This document shows positions 51,021 to 63,790 of a stretch of DNA of 64,000 nt, piece after piece. Numbering within the stretch: position 1 is the first letter of the stretch; each line of letters opens with the position of its first letter. Under the pieces are notes generated by a model. The model saw nothing but the letters and a program-made list of their open reading frames with translations. It was not told the origin of the DNA and searched no databases. Made by a program: the position numbers and the translations under genes. Location of the stretch: assembly GCA_032622095.1 (NCBI GenBank), contig CP136065.1, forward strand, positions 94,995,343-95,059,342, in the 5' to 3' direction. Source of the stretch: Siphonodentalium dalli. Taxonomy: Eukaryota > Mollusca > Scaphopoda > Gadilida > Siphonodentaliidae.

Positions 51021-51149
51021 TATGGGTAACTTTTCAGGATTTAGTCGGAATATGGCTTGTTTCCCCATTCATCGGAAAACTCTCATTGAGAGCTTTCCGA
51101 TGAATGGCAACAAGTCATATTTCCAACTAAATCCTGAAAAGGTACCCAT
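51021..51149. repeat. Foldback hairpin inside duplicated segment
   Basis: ATGGGTAACTTTTCAGGATT ... AATCCTGAAAAGGTACCCAT, arms of about 57 bp around ACTCTCATTGAGAG. The left arm and 30 bp before it also occur at 50668-50755 (TCCTTAACCACAGCAGAATT). Confidence 0.8.
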
Positions 51150-51202
51150 TTCATATCTGAACATAAAACGACGTCAAGCTATATCATGTTTTATCATCAT
51201 AT

Positions 51203-52080
<878 letters not shown>

Positions 52081-52228
52081 TAGGTCCGAATCGGCATCTC
52101 TGGTTTAGACTAGGTTTTATTCTAGACCAGGTTTTACTCCAGTTTAAACTAGGTTTAAGTAGGAGTAAAAGTTCGTTTTACTGTAGTAAAACTAGGTTTT
52201 ATGGGAGTAAAACTGGGTTTTAGTGTAG

Positions 52229-53190
52229 TTAAGGGGGACGCACGTTTTGCATAAATCACAGTAAATCCAGCCAGAAATGGCAAGTGATTTTCAACAAAGA
52301 ATTTCTCTGGATCTATCTGGTGAAAAATCTTGAATTTTACATATGATAATTTTCATTATATATAGAATCAGAGCAATTATAAAGAGACAATAACTATAAT
52401 GGATTTTAATACATTTGAGAGGTTGAAAATATTTGTTTCGTTTCTGTCCCTTTAGGTACCGAGAACTGCCAGAAAAATTTATAAATTCAAACAACATGTC
52501 AACCATCAAATAGCTTATTGTCTTGACCCCATGAGAGGAGGCTTCATATGTATCATAATGTTGAGTTAGCTTTTTAATTGCATATTATAGCATCATATCC
52601 CATGTATTATAATGAAGAATAAAGCAGTCACAAATATGCCAGCCCAATGAAAACAAATGTTCAAATGTGGTGCTGTCCACTCAAGCAGGGAGCAATCAAC
52701 AGAAATTAGGCCACAGTGTTAAGAGATATGGTGGTCAGATTTAACTTGGTTATGAACCCATGACCCAGAACTCAACTGAGCCCAATTTTGCAATGACCAA
52801 CAAGCATGGCATGAAAATTCTCAATAAATTTTTTTTATTTATGGTAGTTGTCTTTCTGAATGAAAATAATCATTTAATTTTACGAATCATGAAAATTTAA
52901 GTCTCCTCTCATGATCTTCAGATATGATGTCATGTATATATGAAAGCATTTTCGAAAAAAATCTGTTTTACAGTAGTTCTCGGTACCTGAACACAGTGAA
53001 ATTTTAAAGATTTTTCATGCCATAAAAGTAAAGTAAATGAGATTATAATAACCAAATGTCCAATGATTCTTATGTATGGTACCACAATAATCTCTCGTAC
53101 AAAATTTCACAAAGATATTCCTGATATATTTAGAGAAAATACATTTTGAAATACCAGGAAATTTTGGCAAAACGTGCGTCTGACCCTTAA
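52229..53190. mobile_element. TTAA-flanked element nested in 52080-55633
   Basis: TTAA at 52229-52232 and 53187-53190; ends GGGGGACGCACGTTTTGC and, inverted, GGGTCAGACGCACGTTTTGC. An inner inverted pair TAGGTACCGAGAACTGCC / GTAGTTCTCGGTACCTGA also exists (52454, 52974). Taking it out joins AAAACTGGGTTTTAGTGTAG to TTAAACCCAGTTTT of the host repeat. No ORF of note. Confidence 0.85.
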
Positions 53191-53760
53191 ACCCAGTTTT
53201 GTGATAAACTCAGTTTTAGTTTGTGGAATTCGATCTCAATTAAAACTAGGTTTTATTGACGTGATAAAGTTATGGTAATATTACTAATTGTTTGTGGTGA
53301 ATTGGCTATATAATCATCAGTATAAGCTTCGGTATATATGGTTTATACGTATCATACGTCTCGTCTCGAAAATATACCTTTATATCTACTTTAAAAAAAC
53401 ATCAAAGTTAAACCACCCTACCCCAGGTTTTACTAAAACCTAGTTTTGTGGGTTTAATTATTCGGTCGATTTGTTTCGCCCAGTATTGATGATGTTTCTT
53501 CGCGTATATGGGAGTGTTTATTTTGAATTGGGGGAGGCGTTTATGGTCGGGCGTTTGTCACTCAATGTACATGTAGGAGAGTCTTAGTGGAGTTCGGGGA
53601 GGCGATGTCGGTACTTATGAAATAAATTCTAACAAAATATACGCCAGTGTGATGGATGATTTCTTGCTATATATGTTTGTTTGCAATTCGCTCGTTCGGA
53701 TGTCGCTTTGGCGACTGAGAGCATGGGGGGATCGGACGGATCAGTTTGACACGTTAGACA

Positions 53761-55318
53761 CGAACATGACTTTTGAAACTGATTCCTTATTCACAAAAAG
53801 GGTCTCTTTCGGTCAATTTGACGCATGGGTTGGTGGCCCGCCCAAATACCCACCAGAGACACCCCAGCCCTCACCCGGGGGAGGGTAACGACCACCCTGA
53901 GGGGATGGAGTATGGACCATTTTGGAGAACTGTAAGGATTTCGGCCAATGTGATGGTATGGGTAGGTGGCCCGTCCCAAATAACCAATATAAACAACCAA
54001 CCACTCACATCCGGGGGGGGGGGGGGGTACCACCGAGGGGGTGAACATGGGATATGGACCATTTTCGAGACCGGTAAGGATTTCGGCCAATTTGACGGCA
54101 TGGATGGATGGCCCGCTCAAATGTCCCATAGAAACAGCCCACCCCTAAACCCTGTGGGAACCACCCCAGGAGGTGAAAATGGGGTATGGACCATTTTCTA
54201 GAACGGTAAGGATTTCGTTCAATTTGACGTCAGGAGTGGGTAGCCCGCTCCAACTACCCCATAGAAACACCCTCACCAGGGGGTACCACCCGAGGGGGGT
54301 AAAGTGGGGTATATGGACCATTTTCGAGAACGGTGGGTGACACACCCCAAATGCCCCCTAGAAACACCCCAACCCGCACCCCGGGGTCCATACTCCATGT
54401 TCACCCGCTCGGGTAGAACCACCCGCGGTGAGGTTGGGGGTGTTTCTATGGACTATATTTTAGGGCGGGCCGCCCACCAATGCCGTCATATTGGCCGAAA
54501 TCCTTACCGTTCTCGATAACGGTCCATACCCCATTCCGACACCCGGTGAGGGTGTTTCTATGGGGTATTTGGGGCAGGCCACCTACACATGCCGTTATAT
54601 TGACCGACAGAGGCATGTTTTTTGCGAATAAGGAATAAAATGCTCCATACCCCATTTCCACCCCAGCAGGGTGGTACCCTCCAAGGATGAGTGTAGGGTG
54701 TTTCTAGGGAATATTTGGAGTGGGCCACACACCCCTGTCGTCAAATTGGCCGAAATCCTTACCGTTCTCGAACATGGTCCATATCACATCTTCACCCCTC
54801 TGGTTGTAACCCACCCCACCCCGCATGTTAGGGTTGGGGTGTTTATATGGGTTAGTTGAGGTACCCTTCCCCGGGGGTGAGGGCTGGGTGTTTCTATTCT
54901 GTATTTGGGCGTACCCCATTTCCACCTCCTCGGGTTGTACCCCCCCCCCCGTGTGAGGGTGGTGTGTGTGTGTGTGTGTGTGTGTGTGGGGGGGTTCTAT
55001 GGTGTATTTGATCGGGCCACCCACTCTTGCTGCCAAATTAATTAGCCTAAATTCTTACCGTTCTCGACAATGGTCCATACCCCAGTTCTCCCGGGGTGAG
55101 GGGTGATGTTTCTATCGGATATTTTGGGCGGGCCACCCATTCATGCCGTCAAATTCGCCGAAATCCTTCCCGTTCTCGAAAATGGTCCATACCCCATTTT
55201 CACCCGTCCGGATTGTACCCCCGGGGGAGGGGTGGTGGTGTTTCTATTGGGTATTTGTGGCCGGCCCCCACCCATTCCCTCAAGAGATATTTTTGAGTTC
55301 CAAAAGTCATGTTCGTCC
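53761..55318. mobile_element. Foldback element built from ~130-bp repeats in inverted arrays
   Basis: Ends ACGAACATGACTTTTGAAAC and (inverted, from 55317) ACGAACATGACTTTTGGAAC. Between them, a GC-rich unit containing TATGGACCATTTTCGAGAAC + GGTAAGGATTTCGGCCAATT recurs at about 53920, 54055, 54190 and 54310, then in opposite orientation at about 54490, 54740, 55040 and 55155. So the whole is a long imperfect inverted repeat of tandem units. Includes poly-G (54009) and (TG)n (54960-54990). Open frames inside are by-products of the repeat. Confidence 0.82.
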
Positions 55319-55639
55319 ATGATATTAGATAATATCTAACCGCTATACAACATACCGTGCATTCGTCGTGATTTCTCAAAGCGCACGGGTTATTCGCCTG
55401 ATTAGGAGATTAGATAGCGACAACATGTCGCGTGACCGGACAATGCATCGACAAGTAGCGATAATAAACAGACAGACCACGCCTCATATCCTTGCAATTG
55501 GACAAGTGTGGCCCACAGGAAGCGCAATCGACCAAATCTATGTCGTCCCAGCGGTGGAGTAAAACTTGGTTTTACTACTAACTAACTGGTAGTGTAAACT
55601 AGGTCTAAACTGGAGATGCCGATTCGGTCCTTAGTGAAA

Positions 55640-57116
55640 GCTTGCTTTTAAAGGATGTCCCCGTAGCCGAGGTGGTCAAGTCCTGGATGATCATTGCAGT
55701 ATTGGGCAGGTTACATTGAGGTAATAGAGACAGTGAGCAGTTAATACTTTTATTTCTTTTAGTGGCATGTGTAATTATATGCATTTTCATTTGAATAATG
55801 GTAACAAGTGCACTGCCCAGAGAATCCCCCACCAAGGTGGCCTTCCGCTGAGGTTTATTATTTTTCTGATGTGGCTTAATTCGAAAGATATCTCGATCTG
55901 GCCTGTGAACTCCCTAGAGGCCATTACAAAGTTACGTATGAAGTTTGGTTACGATCGGATGAGGGATGTGGTCTATATGGTGTGTCGAATTGAGGATTGA
56001 TTCATGCAAAGAGTAAAATAAATTTACAATCAATTCCCATTACACAATAAGGGCCGTAATTCTGTGGAAAAAAACAAATGGACGAAACCCGCTGTTTATA
56101 AATACTCTTTTCCCACATGTTGGTTCGTCAACACATTGAAGATCATTAAATTCCGACTGACGATGACCACGATATAGAGTCTCAAGGGTGTGCCGAAGGA
56201 TTTAGACTTGCAAAGATTAAATATTTTTTTCTCTACGTCCCATTGCACAATAAATGACGCCATTCGCAAGTACTCTCCCCCATGTTGCTTCATTAACATG
56301 CCGAAGATTGAGTTGAGTTAGATTATATACCGTACGAGGAATGTATAACCGATCATATACGCACCGGTCATTCACAAACGGTCACGCATTAGTCTGATGG
56401 TCGTGTTGGTGTATTTAGGGACATAAAGCTTGTAAAATCAATTGTCTATTGACCCAGAGTTAGATGTATGGATATGTGGAGATTGTATGTTGTAGCTATG
56501 TTCAATTGTAAATATTTACATCTCGATTAGGTATGCAACTATCGGATATAAACTAACAAAAATGTTTTCGTCATCGAGAGTCACTGCATTTAAATAATAT
56601 ATAAGAATGAGGGTGTGTGTTGTCAATATGGATATAATATTTATAAAAATTTCTTTTTAACAAGATTATTCTCCATTTCTAATTGATCATCCTAACGGAG
56701 TGTTTCTCACCTGTGTATATTTGGTTATATTTGTTATTTAGCAGTGAAGTTTAGATACTATTACAATGTCCTTTCTTTTTCAGTTGACAATACTTTAGTT
56801 CTTTGTGTTTTCAATATAACACCATGCTAAACAATAGTCAATTAAATTATGTTGGTATTTCTGCGCATCTCATTGATCGCACATGTGCAATATTATATTT
56901 TCTCATCTCAAAATATATCAGTTTCGTTTTTTGGATTTGCATTTTCTTTGTTAGTATTTTATTATTTTTTGTTCTGTTTTTAGTTTCAGTTTTCTCAATT
57001 ACCTTATATTTTGGTTTTTCAATTTGTGTGAATTTTTTGAAAAATGGCCAAATAATTGGCCAAAAGAATTAACTGGTCAAAAAACCTATAATGGCTATAA
57101 ATGATTTCATTTGCAG
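55640..57116. other. No gene recognised; contains dispersed repeat copy 3
   Basis: 56450-56770 matches 40480-40760 (AATTGTAAATATTTA, CACTGCATTTAAA.AATATATAAGAAT) and is the third copy of that repeat. The phrases GATGACCACGATATAGAG... (56165) and GATGACCATTACATGTATAT (61850) are weakly alike. The 200 bp before 57117 are the intron end leading to the dynein exon. Confidence 0.5.
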
Positions 57117-57300
57117 GAGGAAGAAGGGTGTCTATGGCGCTCCAGTTGGTAAGAAGTCAGTGTTGTTTGTGGATGACTTGAATATGCCCATTAAAGATGC
57201 ATATGGTACCCAGTCGTCCATTGAGCTACTGAGACAATGGCTGGATCACAGTCATTGGTACGACCTCAAGGATACCTCAGAACTCTACCTCACTGATGTG
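57117..57300 (+). CDS. Axonemal dynein heavy chain internal exon (AAA3 Walker B)
   Basis: 184-bp exon with acceptor TTTGCAG and donor GTATGT. It starts with the last base of a split codon and then encodes RKKGVYGAPVGKKSVLFVDD, LNMPIKDAYGTQSSIELLRQ, WLDHSHWYDLKDTSELYLTD-V. VLFVDDLNMP is the AAA3 Walker B motif of dynein heavy chains and IELLRQWLDH.HWYD is typical of axonemal single-headed types (DNAH3/7/12 group). The usual Ala/Gly-x-Gln-Pro-Pro before IELLRQW reads GTQSS here. The preceding P-loop exon and the following GPPGGGRN exon are not found in the window, so either the introns are long or this exon is a stray copy. Unlike the protease, it is on the plus strand. Confidence 0.85.
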
Positions 57301-57454
57301 GTATGTCTTCTCTTTTCATTATTTTTTGTTACATCCCTTTTCTCCCATTAGACTGCATATATATATAGTACAGCTCACCAAAATCTGGATCACATGACGT
57401 CATTATTAGCTTACAATAATTAAGAAACAAAGTGTGATTGTAGTCAGTTAATTA

Positions 57455-57965
57455 TACCCCCCCGCAATGAAGTTGTGGGGGGATATACTGGAATCAGCTC
57501 GTCCGTCGTCCGTGGACACAAATTTGTCCAGAGTTTTTCTCAGTCGTTTTTTTTTATCAATTTCTGTGAAACTTGGCACAGACATCAACCACCATGGGAA
57601 CCTGTGCACCTGTGATTATGACGTCTGTCGGACTTTATTTTGTGGAGTTATCCCCCCTTTTTCGACTTAGAAAATTTTCGCAACATGTGTAATTTTGTCC
57701 GAGATTTTATTCCTACATTTGTAGGTCAATTCTTTTTAAACTTGGCACTGATATTTAGTACCATGGGAAACTGTGCACCTGTGATTATGATGTCTGTTTG
57801 ACTTTTTTTTGTGTTGAGTTATTCCCCTTTTTCGACTTAGAACATTTTCGCAACATGCATAATTTTGTCCGAGTTTTTATTTGTATATTTTGTGGTCAAT
57901 AGGTTTAAGATTAGGGTTATGGTTGTGCACCTGCAATAGGAACTGTTATTTTAATATTTTAACTA
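57455..57965. repeat. Interspersed repeat with CCCCCCGC start and GACTTAGAA blocks
   Basis: Starts TACCCCCCCGCAATGAAGTT / GTGGGGGGATATACTGGAAT, then TCGTCCGTCGTCCGTGG, then two tandem ~185-bp segments each with AACTTGGCACTGA-type, CCATGGGAA.CTGTGCACCTG and TTTTTCGACTTAGAA phrases. Related to 5685-6240. Non-coding. Confidence 0.7.
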
Positions 57966-59270
57966 AATGTTTACTGACATGTGAAACATCTTAATATTTT
58001 AAAAACACGCGGGGGGGGGGGGGTATCCTTAGTCCCATTGGGACAGTTACACCTCTATTTAAAGTAAAGTTAATTAAAGTAACTTATAATTGATAAATTT
58101 TTCGGAATTGGTTTCAGAGGTCAAATTGTTTCAGTTTGTCAGACGATGTGGGCAATAACACTAATACATCTAGAATGATTGGTTGAAAACTTGTATATGC
58201 TTGAGAAATCATTAGGCTTAGCCAACTTTTAATTTAATCGGAGGTGGATTGACATGAGACAACAACGAAGACAATCGCCATATATACAGGTAACATGCCT
58301 TGGTTGAGACCATGCAGGGTTCATTTTTATTACAAAATACAAGACTATCCTGTATTAAAGTGATATTAAACCGGACTTCATGTGCCAAAGCATTAATACT
58401 GCAATAGATAAAACTGGAGTTGGACGAATACATATAAGGTGATCTTGAGAAGCTGAGTCGTGCAGTACCGGTAGTACAGAAGAACAAGACAGATTGCCAG
58501 TTATTGTCACATAACCATTTCTACACGTACATTGTATACTAAATGGATGTTCCCACTCAGTTATAAAAGTGTGCATTGGAATGGTCTATTATTCATCTAG
58601 GGATTTTCAGGAAAAAATAAGCAGATGACAGACACATGTAATACAAGTATAACACAAATAAAAGAACATTTTAGGGAAATGTTCAGATAAAGAGTTCAGC
58701 AATTACCACCTATCATTTGATTTGTTAAACTTTAATATTATCTGAGCATTCCCAAACTTGAAGGGATAACTCCTCATCAATGAGTATTTACTAGAAAAGT
58801 TCAAGTAAATACCACATACTTTCTTTTCAAAAATGAAAATTGAATGACATTTGAGTAAGATGTGTTATTTGTTTTGCTCACAAAAAATGAAAAAAGGGAC
58901 TACTGCCGATCAATCAAAATTGAGTTTGATGCTGATATCGGTGTGTGTGGAGCATGTAGTAAGTTATACCCTATAATCCGGTGGGTAGGTTGGGGTGGGG
59001 TCCTGGTAAATAATCACATGATTCAATTAACCTATAAAATTCAATCAAGTTAACATGTTGTACCTAAATCAATGAATACACGTAGTACCTCAATCTTGGG
59101 CTTTCTTTGACCCGCAGGTTTACATAAACATGCTCAAACATTGACAAAACAATGTAAACAGGAAGTTGTCTAGCCTAAACATTGTTCACAATATATTATT
59201 ACTGAATTGATTTCATATTATCAACACAACAATCAATTGTTTTCTTGAAATTCTTGTTCTCTTTTGTGAG
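57965..59270. other. No gene recognised
   Basis: AT-rich; poly-G run at 58011-58023. No further dynein exon and no other domain recognised. Confidence 0.5.
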
Positions 59271-60310
59271 ACAAATGTTAATGTCTTGGGCGGGAATTTG
59301 GCCATGTCTATGATTAATATCAACGTTTATTATGAACTGTTATTTATTATTCCCAGAACATTTAATGTCTCAATGGTTACATAATCAAATCATAATTCGA
59401 TGGGGTCATTCATCAATCTCAAAATGGCAGCCACCACAACACAAGTTGTACAAAATATGTTTCAATTATCGTTGACAAAATTACACCTCAAACTTATTTA
59501 CAATTGTCTGGTGCATATCCCGGTGGTCAATAAAATAGTGTGTTGCTTGTTCAACGCTTTATTTAATTTGTTTATACTTTTATCGCTACTAAAATCACAA
59601 GTTTGTTCAGTGACAGATGTGACCAGACTTCTGCTGTCGCGAATACATGCACTACTAGCATTGTTGTTTCCTGAGAATTTGGCAGAACTTCCCCTGGAGG
59701 CGCTTGCTAGATCCATCACACCACCCGTATCCCATCAAATCTAAAATTTGGGCAGAACTTCCCATAGAGGCGCTAGCCAGATAATGTTATTCAATCAAAT
59801 TGATAATTTGGGCAGTTTGCACATTAGAGAATACTACAGTGGCCAGAGAACTGAATTCATAGTCATACTGGCAGGATTTCTCGTACTGTTCCATCCACAT
59901 CATTGCCGCACAATGTAAACAACATTGATTCTTGCAGGGTAGTGGCATTTACTAACTCATAACACAATCATAATGCTAGCCAAAAAAATAATTAAAATAT
60001 GCATTCCAATGCCAATTGGACGACCAATCACATGGCATCTGAGTTAGTGGAAGTTAATGAATATTTCTTCAGTTTTTTGATGCACGAAAATAGGCTACCT
60101 ATTCAGATGATTATTACCTACAAAAAATTAATAACTTGGAATTTGGCCATGTCTATGATTAATATCAATGTTTATTGTGAACTGTTATTTATTAATCCCA
60201 CAACATTTTAATGTCTAAATGGTTACATAATCAAATCGTAATTCGATGGGGTCATCCATCGATCTCAAAATGGCAGCCACCACAACATAAGTTAGACGAA
60301 ATATTTTTCA
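59270..60310. repeat. Direct repeat pair about 850 bp apart
   Basis: 59300-59460 and 60143-60303 are about 90 percent alike (GGCCATGTCTATGATTAATA, AATGGTTACATAATCAAATC, TCAAAATGGCAGCCACCACA); similarity continues weakly into 59470-59560 and 60315-60420 (ACAATTGTCTGGTGCA). Also two tandem copies of TTTGGGCAGAACTTCCC..AGAGGCGCT at 59740. Probably an old duplication of a repeat; the open frame at 59400 crosses it and is not credible. Confidence 0.7.
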
Positions 60311-60551
60311 TTTATAGTTGACAAAAAATCAACTGAAACTCAATTACAATTGTCTGGTGCACACTCCGATTGTCCATTTACATATATTAAACAGAATAGT
60401 AAGTTGTTTATCCCACAATTTATTTAATTTTCTAGTATATAACTTTAAAGCGATGCAAAAAGACACGTTTTGTTCGTTCACAGATTGGGAAACCGGAAGT
60501 GGCCGGAACACTGTTATCGCTATTACTTGTTCGAATGCAACCACTTTTATA

Positions 60552-61172
60552 TGTTATTAATTGGTTGTTTCCATATTGGCCGAGTTATGAGGCCGAGTTC
60601 TGTCGTATTGGCCTGAGGCCACAGGCCGAAGGCTAATACGACAGACCGAGGCCTCATAATTCAGTCAATGTGGAAACAACCAATTAATAAGTAATTTATT
60701 AATTAGCAACATTGGCAATTGTTATTTCACAGGCTGAATATATTAACATAGATATAAACAATTGTGCGCTTTATTAAATTAACAATTATTCCTGCAATTT
60801 TTATTCTTGTGAACTTAGTGAATAACTTGAAGCGATTTCACAGTACTGTCTGTTTCCAATGGAATGATATTGATACGGATACATGTAGTTCATCCACGTA
60901 TATTTACTCTAAAAAACAGTGACTGTCCGTAATTCATCCGAAATAAACTGCAGTCTATCTTCCGCCGATCCAATATTCTTTGCCGATCGAGCTAATTACG
61001 TATGACGTCATTTACGTCACCTTGACTTATTGGCCGCGTTTTCTACTTATTGGCCGACTTTTTGTTACTTATTGGCCGCGTTTTCTACTTACTGGCCGAC
61101 TTTTTGTAAGTTATGACGCGGGCAACGTTCTACTTATTGCGGCCGATAACCTGTAGTTAATTAATAAACGGG
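60552..61172. mobile_element. Non-autonomous element with CGGCCAATAAGT minisatellite, copy 2
   Basis: Inverse orientation of 6896-7437. This copy keeps a tip hairpin (60552-60690: TTAATTGGTTGTTTCCA ... GGAAACAACCAATTAA with GAGGCC..TCTGTCGTATT.GCC arms) of which copy 1 retains only one arm, so copy 1 is truncated there. Confidence 0.78.
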
Positions 61173-61379
61173 TGTTATAAATCGTTTTCTCCCGGCTAAA
61201 TACACCAGAAAGAGACATGCTACCATCGATATTCTTCATGACTTATTTAATATGACCGATATAGCATCCCTCCGCCGACTATGTTCCTTCATTGGGGAAA
61301 TTAACCGTTATTTTTAGATAAAAAAAATTACATGAAAGCTTTATTGACAATTACGTTAGGTAATTGTATGACTATATAA

Positions 61380-61720
61380 CTGTTGTTGTTGAGATATTAT
61401 AAGACGATGACATAAATAACGATGATTGCGATGATGCTGATTACAATAATGACAAGGTATATATGACGATGACACTGCTGGAGGATGATGCTGATGTTGT
61501 TGTTGAGTTATGATGTTCGCTATGACGATGTCGATGCTGATAATGTTTACAATGAGGATGATGATGAATATATGATAATGATTAATGTGATGATGGTATA
61601 CTGTTGTTGATGCTGATAAGGTGATGATGCTGGTGATTACGATGAAGATGATGACAATTACAATGATGATGACGACCACGACGATAACGTATAGACACAA
61701 AGCCGGTGGTCGCTGTATAC
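61380..61720. repeat. GATGAT/ACGATG-rich simple-sequence region
   Basis: Imperfect runs of GATGATGAT, GACGATGA and TGTTGTTG, which create Met/Thr-rich and Ile/His-rich frames on the two strands. Not coding. Confidence 0.85.
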
Positions 61721-63225
61721 ATATCGTGTACACAAAACTATCTTCCTTCTATCATTCTGTTGTATATACACTATTTTCTCAATATCCTGTAATATTTTAT
61801 GGATAAGAGAATAAAGCATATATATAAGATCATTAAAATCAGACTGACGATGACCATTACATGTATATAGAGCTTCAAAGGTGTTACGGGCGGACTGACT
61901 GAATCACGGATGCCCCGACTCACGGAGCCCATTTCTATATGCCCGCCAAACTTGGTTTGCGGGGGATAATAGCAAGTCTAGACCCGGTCAATATGATATA
62001 TGCGTCAATCTAACTAAACTCTTGAAACGTGTGTCATGTTTAAGAGCATTTGTACATCTACTAAACCAACCGACGATTGAAGTTTTCAAATAAATATTAT
62101 GCGATATATAGTCTATAGAGTGAACACCATTATATTTCTACGATGGGGACGTTACTGCGTGATTGCATGAAATTTCATTTCTAAAAACTATCCCGAACTG
62201 TTGTACGAATTATACCGGATGAAATGGAAGTAAAATAAATATTAATTGCTAGAAGCGTTTACGGACATTTTATTATATATTATTTTATACCCCGGAAAAT
62301 AAGATACGCTACATGTACCTTTAACCAGGTTAGGCACAACCTGGCGTTACCTACATGTATTATACTTTACTGGCATTTAAATTCGCGCAGTAATATGTTT
62401 TGCTCACCGACGGTGTGCGAATTTAAAACCGAGCGAAAAATAGTACGACTCTTGACGTTATACCAAATCACATGGCAAATCATATATATATGTTATTAGT
62501 TACATGTGCATACATGTGCATAGACAGTTGGACTGAATATATAGTCCATGCACATTAGTTTTCACTACGGCAAAAAATAGGGGAAAGCTGAATTTTTCAG
62601 GGATTAATAACAACATGTTTATGAACAACTTGGCAAAAGTCCACTAGAATCCGAGTTGAGCTTTTTGAGATATCATGATTTTTCGTAATGGTGCAAATTC
62701 CGACGAAATTCCATTAGACCATATGCGAATGCAGTCATATGTAGGCTAATGTATGGACTCAATCTTCACACATACCCGTCCATCATGGATCAGGTGTCGA
62801 TAGATATGCGTACTTAATACTAGAGCTTACTAACTGTCGATATTCCATAATTGTGATGACATTTATTGCCGAAGAGAGCATATAAATCGCATGGTGATTC
62901 AAAATTTTCATAACAAAAGAGGGCGAGAAAAGATATTCAGACGACAATGAGCTAAAATATGAACCATTATGCTAGAACAGTGGTTAATTCAGAAAAGGAA
63001 AGTGATAAGATATATCGAACCATCACCACCATTAAGATTTTATAGCAGGAAACATAACACTACCCCCTAAAACGTACGCCATGGCTTTGAGTGTCTGAAA
63101 GGCAAAAATACCACATAATAGTCCTGGCGTTTGGCGTAACAAATGTGCAAATGGAGATAACACTACGAAACTTGGCACATAGGTTCCTTATACACTATTA
63201 ATCATTTTCAGATGTGTAGACATCG
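61720..63225. other. No gene recognised
   Basis: AT-rich. 62225-62320 resembles one arm of the TTAA element at 23552-24079 (AAATAAATATTAATTG.TAGAAG and ATTTTATACCCCGG). Otherwise nothing. Confidence 0.5.
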
Positions 63226-63790
63226 CGGCAGGTCCTTCCTTGGCAACGGTTGCTAGGCAACTATCCCACATCGAAGACATACAAATAAGACTGATATTAT
63301 GGCAGTTTTAACAATCTAACCTACGTCATGCAGCAATTTTATGGTGAAAATAATACTAGTTAGAGTGGATCTGGCTGGAAAATTACCATAGTTCTTACTT
63401 AGAGGGGTGGTAACGGTTGCTAGGGACATACACGAAATCGAAAAATGCCGAGCTGACTGATATTATGGTAGTTTTTACAAACTAATATAAACTACGTCAT
63501 TATCATTTTATGGTGAAACAATTGTAATAGTTATTGTTAGTAAGGGTTCGACTTTAAAAATTACTATATATTTCTGGTAACGGTTGCTAGGGACATACCA
63601 GACATCGAAAAATGCACACATTACTGATATTATGGTAGTTTTAACAAATTAAACTACGTCATGTAATATTTTTATATTGAAAACAATTATAATTGTTGTT
63701 AGTGTGAACATGGCAGTAACGTTGCCACATTCGTTACCCCACGGGTGGTGTAATGGTTGCTATGGACATATCCACCTTTGAAAACATACC
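63225..63790. repeat. ~170-bp tandem repeat, four copies
   Basis: Each unit has GGTAACGGTTGCTAGGGACA, CATCGAAAAATGC, CTGATATTATGGTAGTTTT and AACTACGTCAT..TTTTATGGTGAAA; copies begin near 63243, 63408, 63577 and 63746. The core also occurs inverted at 18365-18440 (CCCTAGCAACCGTTACCACC). Confidence 0.8.

Noticed and set aside
53773-54201. 142-residue Pro/Gly-rich open frame and several on the other strand
   Set aside because: Produced by GC-rich tandem units with no stop codons in several frames at once; no domain and no splice logic.
55660-55730. Possible tRNA-like stretch (GTAGCCGAGGTGGTCAAG)
   Set aside because: Resembles a Leu/Ser tRNA D-arm region but no T arm or closing stem follows.
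59400-59744. 114-residue open frame with hydrophobic stretch
   Set aside because: Crosses a dispersed direct repeat and has no recognised homologue; the second copy of the repeat (60240-60420) does not keep the frame.
61356-61806. Met/Thr-rich and Ile/His-rich open frames
   Set aside because: Simple GATGAT-type sequence read in frame.
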